DNA of 64,000 nt. Origin: Micrasema longulum (Eukaryota > Arthropoda > Insecta > Trichoptera > Brachycentridae). Under the pieces are notes generated by a model. It saw only the letters and a list, made by a program, of their open reading frames with translations. It was not told the DNA's origin and ran no database searches. The position numbers were made by a program, and so were the translations under genes. Positions 57,865 to 64,000 of this stretch are shown here, piece after piece; positions within the stretch are counted from its first letter, which is position 1, and every line of letters begins with the position of its first letter. Location: assembly GCA_022494885.1 (NCBI GenBank), contig JAGVSM010005032.1, forward strand, positions 248,001-312,000, in the 5' to 3' direction.

Positions 57865-58307
57865 AAAAAGGTTTTCTCCCCTAACCAATTTATCTCATTA
57901 GTAAATATATCTCAAACGTATGTGATAAAAGATACATCTCATACATTTCCCTTACTCTACTTAGATTTTATGGGGGTGAAATGATCGCCTCTCTGTAAAC
58001 AATTTGAAGGTAATACTCTTTTATATCCTTTTTATCACAAAGGCCTTTCTAGAAGGTTCTGCGAACAACGGCTCTAAGCCATGGAGTCTTTTATAGACAG
58101 CGAGTCGTGGGATCAAATAATATTTTATCTTGACGTTTTAAGAGCATTGTGTTCATTCGGATATAAGAAATTCGTTTGTTTTTATATCTGTCTGATATAA
58201 AACAGATCGAAAATTAAGTAACGGATTGCGTATCTAATGGATTAAAAAAATATGTCTGACATTCTTCTTTTTCTTATTTAGTCAACGCTTTTCATCCCAT
58301 TTAAATA

Positions 58308-58860
58308 ATCTCTCTCTCTCTCTCCGATGGCGCTACAGCCCATATCGAGCTTTGGCCTCCTGCAACTTTCGCCTCCAACTCTGTCGGTCCTCAGCCGCCG
58401 TCTTCCAATTTGCCACCTGGAGAAACTGCGCTGCATCCTTTCTCACTTCATCCTCCCATCTCAGCCTGGGTCTTCCCACTAATCTCTTTCCTCCCGGGTG
58501 TCCGCACATTATTGTTTTAGGGACACGTGAGTCAGGCATTCGCTGTACATGTCCGGCCCATCGTAATCTAAGCATCTTCATATGTGCCGAGATGCTCGGG
58601 GCCTGGTATATATTGTAAAGTTCTTCGTTATACCGAATGCGCCATTGATTATTCTCTCTCACTGGTCCACAGATTCTTCTGAGTACTTTTCATTCAAAAG
58701 TGTCCAGCATTTCAGCCATCTTTACTGTCAGTGTTAACGCCTCACACCTATATGCCAATATAGTCCGTATAATTGTTTTGTATATGGTTATTTTGGTTTT
58801 CCTGTGGAGGTTACATGATTTGAACACTGGCAGCAAAGAAAAGTATGTTTTGTTGGCTGC
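58308..58860 (-). mobile_element. RTE-type LINE ORF C-terminus with (GA)n 3' tail
   Basis: The reverse strand reads YKTIIRTILAYRCEALTLTV, a stop, KVLRRICGPVRENNQWRIRY, then MLRLRWAGHVQRMPDSRVPK and GGKRLVGRPRLRWEDEVRKD, ending EAKARYGL. 'RWAGHV.RM' and 'GRP..RW.D' place it in the RTE-type group, from a different family than 51,608. The (TC)n at 58,308-58,325 on the + strand is its microsatellite tail. Confidence 0.85.
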
Positions 58861-59235
58861 TGTGATTAATTTTAAATAACCCTTGATTTAAAATCATTTT
58901 CTAGCCCTGTAAATGCTTAGACTTACTTATCCCTTCCCTAAAAATGTTTTCCCCCTCAGTTGTAATAAATTAATTCTGATAAAATCTCAGACAAATAAGT
59001 AAAAAAATCAGCTTCTTTATTTTTTTTAATCAGTTTTAAAGGCCACCACTGTTCACGTGTAAACAGCTATTCGCAGGACAAAACATTGTCCCGAGACATC
59101 GCCACTGAGATAGACGGGCAGGCTATCTCTGCGGAACAATGATAACCCCCACCACCACGTGAAGCCAAGACCTTGTGAAAATAGCGATTTTCTCGACGTG
59201 AATTTTTCACTCCCGCACATTTTTTTCTGGCGGAA

Positions 59236-59665
59236 ATGGTGACAGAATTACAAAAATATGTATTTAATTGGTTCTTTAACAATTTCAATATATCTTGGCA
59301 TAAAATAAATAATATTTTTCGTGAACTCGCACGAAAAAAACTGCGGCTAAATTTTCGTATTGTTCCGGCGTTTTGTCATGGAACTGGGACAAGAGAATAT
59401 TGTCACATTTATTGTATTGTCTTCATGCACACGACCCTTTACGATTGAATATTCAGTACTAAGATATATATTTGGAGGTCATTTGACCTCGCAGGTAGCA
59501 TTATCGAACGATTTCTTTTCAAAGGTCTATAATAACCATAAAGCCTCCATTGTGAAAGATATTCCAAGCATAATAAGGAAAGATTTGCCCAAAGGCTTAC
59601 GTCCTAATTCCTTAAAAAATATGGAAAATCCTGACAAGGGTAAAATGTATAATATTCGAATCTAG
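59236..59665 (+). other. Unidentified coding-like block
   Basis: Two overlapping forward frames are open: MVTELQKYVFNWFFNNFNIS (59,236-59,448) and MFRRFVMELGQENIVTFIVL (59,360-59,665), the latter ending SIVKDIPSIIRKDLPKGLRP ... KMYNIRI. The composition looks like protein, but I recognise no family. It could be a relic of a mobile-element gene. The block follows a GC-richer stretch at 59,050-59,230. Confidence 0.3.
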
Positions 59666-59859
59666 TTGCCATTTGTATTGAAATCATAATAAATTTGGAT
59701 ACCTACTTCAAAGGATACGTACGTCTATCGTAATTATGTCATTTATTTTTTTTGTACGTATAAAGGTATACGTATATAACATACATTTAAAAAAAATTTT
59801 CAATGAGAAAATTCAATGGATTTTTTTTTTGTTAATAGACTATTAAACTAAGCCAAAAA

Positions 59860-60110
59860 ATGTTTGTTTTAAATTTTTATATTTATTTATTTTATTTGGG
59901 AAATCAACAGTTCTATATACATATTTATAGTAAACAAACAGATATAGTGTATAAACTCAGAACTAATAACAGATTTCCACATAGTGTACAAAGTTAGTAA
60001 AGAAAATATTTTACATATCAAATAAATACATGTAAGTTTATACATACGAAAATGTTATTTTCATGTACTCGTAAATATTTTACAATTATCAAAGAATTTT
60101 TCATATTTTA
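59860..60110 (-). mobile_element. LINE 3' UTR fragment
   Basis: Reverse match to the LINE 3' UTR at 27,360-27,600 (actttgtacactatgtggaa, tctgttattagttctga, ggcttagtttaatagtct). Confidence 0.75.
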
Positions 60111-60126
60111 TTGAAATATATCAGCG

Positions 60127-60600
60127 CTATTGATGAGAAAACGAATTTACACGTGGAAGCTGAGCAAGAATTGCGGGAGGTGAAGCCCTAGGGCTTCTAC
60201 GATATTTTTTAGTGGAGCGGACTGTGTTTTAATTAGAATGAAATATATTAGTATTCTCGATATGCGGTATGCAGTGTCAATTAGTCACAATCCCAACGAA
60301 TGAGATGGATTAGGATTGGATGCCACTAACCTGGTTCATTCCTGATAGAATTGCGATGGTCTGACTGGTCAATTGCGAGCGGCACCAACACTAGAACAGG
60401 CTCCCGATATGGAGCTGAACACTGGTGGTGGATGGAAACAAAGTCTATAATGCGGCACTTGTTCAACAAAGTAAACGCGTGATTCACTACACGAGGGCTT
60501 AATGTGGCGGACGATCAAAGGATACTGAGGTGGGATGTGAACAGTTGTTGGTAAAAAGGGTTTTTGAAGTTGTGACAATATTTAAATGCATACTCACATA
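60127..60600. other. GC-richer block of unknown nature
   Basis: Base composition rises relative to its flanks. The longest frame is on the reverse strand (HSRVYF-like: CSESRVYFVEQVPHYRLCFH, 69 codons) and I do not recognise it. No other copy was noticed in the window. Confidence 0.3.
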
Positions 60601-61427
60601 ATTCGCAACCAGCTTTGATTTTTTAAAGTTTCGTATTCCTGAAATAACTCCGCGAGTGACATCAGAGGTTCTTTTCTGCTTATTCTCTGTCAGTTCTGCC
60701 GATTGAACCGTTTACAGTTAGCAAACCGGATATTTTTAACAGCTCTTTTATTATTGATTGTTTCATATGAACCGAGTGACATCGTTCAAAAGTGCGTTTT
60801 TGTTAAAATATTTTTTATATTTTTTTTCGTACATTTTTAAGAAACTTTACTATAAAATCAAAATGTTCGAGTGAATTATAAAAATGAAAATATTTATTTT
60901 TTAAAAAGGAATAGATTTAGTTTCATTGCTGAAATGGAAACTGGGGCAATTAATTTACGTAGAACCAAACCATAAATTTACATTATGTACGCGAAGCTCG
61001 CATACTAAACCACAGTATTAATTAACAAATTTGTATCATATTTGGTGGTAGTTTTATTAAGTTTCTCTGGTTTCAGGATACACGGGAACTCAGTTATTTC
61101 ATTTTTATTTATTAGACAAATATACTTTTTTTTACATAAAATGCAGAAAATAAGAGTAATAGAAACCTTCACTGCAAAAAAGTCCATAAACACATTTATA
61201 ATTATTTTACATTATAAGAAAAACCAATTAATAAAATAAAATAAATTTAAAATATTAAGAAAAATCAGAAATAAAGAAATCGCAAATAAAAATTTAAATA
61301 AATACTTTTAAAAAAAGAAAAAATAATTATAACAAAGTAAATATATAAAGAATAATTATCGTAATAAAATAAAGTATTTTTTTGTATTTAACTTTGTAAT
61401 TTAATTCATATCATTTAATTCATTCAC
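60601..61427. other. AT-rich stretch without recognised features
   Basis: Very A-rich from 61,200 to 61,400. Nothing identified. Confidence 0.5.
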
Positions 61428-61590
61428 GTCGGCCTTGTGGTGTAATGGTCAGCGCGTTTGCTTAACATGCAAGAGGTTTCGGGTTCGATTCGTCGATGAT
61501 ATTAAATATTTATTTAAAACGGTGTTTTTACACTAAAAATATTTCATAGTCCCTGTACTGGTACCTGAAGCGTAAGACTGATAATTTTAT
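61428..61590 (+). mobile_element. SINE-A, 3'-truncated
   Basis: Head cgtcggccttgtggtgtaat, B box gggttcgattc, body ggtacctgaagcgtaagact. It then breaks into the inverted-repeat family arm. Confidence 0.8.
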
Positions 61591-61607
61591 CATAGGCAAT
61601 TTCATCA

Positions 61608-61720
61608 TAGGCAAAACGGTGAATGTTACACAGTGTGTAAAGTGGCCACTTAAAGCAGCCGTTGACAGGTCATAAGCCTTGTAAATGCCTAGACTTTCAT
61701 ATTCCCTTCTTTAAGGTATT
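61608..61720 (-). mobile_element. Single arm of the 13-kb inverted-repeat element family
   Basis: Reverse of the family arm (cacagtgtgtaaagtggcca, gacaggtcataagccttgta, cctagactttcatattccct). Confidence 0.7.
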
Positions 61721-62213
61721 TTTATTCTCTATTTTAAAAATCTTGTTTGTTATCAAAAAACACGTTGCTTAGTACTCTCAAGACTCTTAAGAGTAAAAAC
61801 TTCAGAAATCTTAAGTTTGAGCCCGCCGCGCAAAATCAACGCCACGTTTCAGGACTTGTGAGGTTTGCTATCGACTTTCAGGGGCTCAAAAATATCTCGG
61901 CCTCCTGAAAATCCTGAATAATAAATAAAGCCTGCGACAAGCGCCTGAATATTCTAACGCGTGGAGGTAGTCATACCTTGAAACTCCGAGGGGGTAATTA
62001 TCTAAGTTGCTTTACAAATAATAACAGAATATATACAGAACATTTTGAAGACTCGCAACTCCTCACATCATCGTCATGGCCATTTGTCTTTCCGCACCCA
62101 GTAGTGAAACTCTAACTATTGCAGTGTTTCTAGATCATCATTTTTACATGGACATCATCATATAATACTCTTGTTTATATTACACTTTTTATGCATATAC
62201 AATTTATAAACAT

Positions 62214-62674
62214 ACTAGCGGACCTAACAGACGTTGTCCTGCCCGAACGTTGGCTTGCCTGCTATCATTTTGGAAAAATATTTTTCATCTAGGTACTTGT
62301 TTGTGATTAAATTCCAAAACGAAAAATTGTTGATATTCAAAAAACATTGAATTAAGTAGGTTCTTGTTTATGGTTGAATTCCAAAATATAAAATAAATAT
62401 TTTTTCAAATATGGCATTCTTTTTCAAACGTCAAACTCCGGTCGTCTCACCAACAAAGGGGTGTACTTATGTAGGAATACTTAATTTTTAAAAATGTATT
62501 AAATTTAACATTATTTTAGTGTTACCAAAAATCCAGTAAAAAGAAACCAATAAGTTGAAATTATAAGGAATTTAAGAAATGAATCTGAAAAAACAAATGC
62601 TGTTTGTAAACATTCAAAAACAAACTTTTTTTACAAACAAAAAAACGACATCTTTCCATTTTTTAGCAAATATA

Positions 62675-62700
<26 letters not shown>
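62214..62700 (+). repeat. Dispersed repeat R-A, with 5' boundary motif
   Basis: It starts catactagcggacctaacag and acgttgtcctgcccgaac, a motif I recall as widespread in insect genomes, and continues with the R-A landmarks. It ends in (TA)n at 62,670-62,707. Confidence 0.65.
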
Positions 62701-62707
<7 letters not shown>

Positions 62708-62777
62708 GTGTATTCCTGTGTTTAATTTTTTTTTTTTTTTGAAAAAGTGTTTTTTATTATTTCTTCGTTATGCATTA

Positions 62778-63036
62778 GTTGGCCTCGTGGTGTAATGGTC
62801 GAAACGATTACTTACCATGAAAGAGGTCTTGGGTTCGATTCCCGACATGGTTGATATTAAATATTTTTTAAAAGGGTGTTCTTACACTAAAAATATTTTA
62901 TTGTCCCTGGACTGGTACCTGAAGCGTGAGACTGATCATATTACCTTCATTTAATAAAAATCATCGAGATACGCTGCGATTGGTGTGCCAATGCAGTGCC
63001 CTATGCACCATTAGGTGCGGAAAGGGATTGATGATA
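62778..63036 (+). mobile_element. SINE-A, complete copy
   Basis: Head gttggcctcgtggtgtaatg, B box gggttcgattcc, body cctggactggtacctgaagc, 3' end cagtgccctatgcaccatta and a short GAT tail. Confidence 0.85.
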
Positions 63037-63199
63037 TTATGCGTTTTTGTTTTAATTTTATATTATTTTGTACACATGGCATACACCAGAGCCTGACTCT
63101 TTTTTGAAAAAATAAACTTAAATTGTTGTATTTTTTATATCTTCATGTATTATTTTCATGTTAAATAAAGGTAAAAAATATTTTTAAAATTTAGAAAAA

Positions 63200-63276
63200 A
63201 AATCTTCGAACTGACGGGGATCGAGCCCGTGACGCCAGTTTCATAGCTGGCCGTCTAACCACTTCCGCCGCAGTGC
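63200..63276 (-). tRNA. tRNA-like sequence, probably a tRNA-derived pseudogene
   Basis: The reverse strand folds partly like a tRNA: anticodon arm GCCAG ... CTGGC around an 8-nt loop (ctatgaaa), T arm ACGGG-CTCGATC-CCCGT and an A-box-like D region. The anticodon loop is one base too long, and the acceptor stem pairs at only about five of seven positions. It is likely a pseudogene or the head of another SINE family. Confidence 0.35.
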
Positions 63277-63282
63277 TTTAAT

Positions 63283-63640
63283 TTAATATGTGGTTTTATA
63301 CTGTAATATTCCATTGTTCTTGAAATGGCAACTGAAGCGTAAGACTTATCTCTTTACCTTCATAATTGATCATCAATGTACGTTTTATTATGTGTTCAAT
63401 AGTTTTAAAATTCTAATTTTATTCCACGCACAGAACTGTATTCTTCATCATGCTCGGACACAGACAAGTAGTTTTACATTTCAATATTTCATTGTACCTA
63501 AACTGGCGTCTAAAGCATCTAAAGCAGAAGACACTTCACCCTCAAGTAATGGATGATCGACAAACTAAGAATTGTCTTTATCGATGCAGTGCCCTATGCA
63601 CCATTGTTTGTGTATAGGGGTATTAAAAAGATAATGATGA
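63283..63640 (+). mobile_element. SINE-A, highly diverged or two overlapping fragments
   Basis: It contains ggcaactgaagcgtaagact (63,329) and later gatgcagtgccctatgcacc (63,582) with a final gataatgatgatt, but the spacing is longer than normal and the body landmark appears twice in degraded form. Confidence 0.55.
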
Positions 63641-64000
63641 TTATTTGAAGGTTTTTCTAAATTCAAAAAATATAAAACGAATAAATAAAAAATGTTTAGC
63701 TCAATAAGCTTAAGTTGTGTCAGCTCAAGTATTAATAGAATCATTGTGTAAAGATTAATGAGGTATTAAAATTCACCCTTAGGTAGATGGGGGTGAAAAC
63801 CACCAAGGCTGTGCATTGATGTGCTTAATAATATAAGAACATTTTGATAAGTAACGACTTACCTACTTAAATTAAGTCCTCAACACAGGGTTCGGTATAA
63901 AATGAAATTATATAGCGGGCGTGACACGAACACCGTATCTGCCAATTTGATAAAAATGTTTTTTTTTTAATTTGTGCTCCTCGAGATATAACAAATATAA

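Overview
The window is animal nuclear DNA, most likely from an insect. It is very AT-rich and has long introns. The conserved coding exons are short islands of higher GC with canonical GT-AG splice sites, and the rest is full of non-LTR retrotransposon fragments, tRNA-derived SINEs and small inverted-repeat DNA elements. Nothing prokaryotic is present. I cannot fix the order; the repeat landscape would fit Lepidoptera or Hemiptera.

Only one clear host gene is present. It is on the + strand, runs from 5,026 to 38,449, and encodes an SLC6-type Na+/Cl--dependent transporter of the glycine/proline-transporter group. Eleven exons join in consistent phase to give about 630 residues with all 12 expected membrane segments. 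The start codon lies in an upstream exon that I could not find. The 3' end has two alternatives. Exon 35,469-35,612 gives a conventional short C-terminus. Exon 35,735-38,449 is open for about 904 codons and is phase-compatible with exon 35,153-35,326. It would give the transporter a huge, disordered Ser/Thr/Lys-rich tail ending in eight 29- or 32-residue tandem repeats.

Region by region: 1-4,200 is a graveyard of LINE fragments. Positions 5,219-18,228 are a 13-kb first visible intron holding a piggyBac-like TTAA element, two P-element-like elements with THAP-domain remnants and exact 8-bp target duplications, hairpin MITEs, an RTE-like fragment and SINEs. Positions 18,229-38,449 hold the remaining exons, with repeats in most introns. 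Positions 38,450-44,000 are the 3' flank, with one GC-rich exon-like patch at 39,340-39,470 and a MITE next to a second THAP remnant. Positions 44,040-48,462 are a nearly full-length CR1/jockey-group LINE (PHD-finger ORF1, endonuclease plus reverse transcriptase ORF2) broken by few lesions. Positions 48,500-64,000 hold further LINE and RTE fragments, including a 5'-truncated LINE at 53,302-55,362 (- strand), SINEs and simple repeats. No second host gene is convincing there.

The points most worth following are the transporter's alternative giant tail, its unusual residues at the chloride/Na1 site, and the P-element-like THAP-bearing nonautonomous family. All calls come from reading the sequence; no database search was made.
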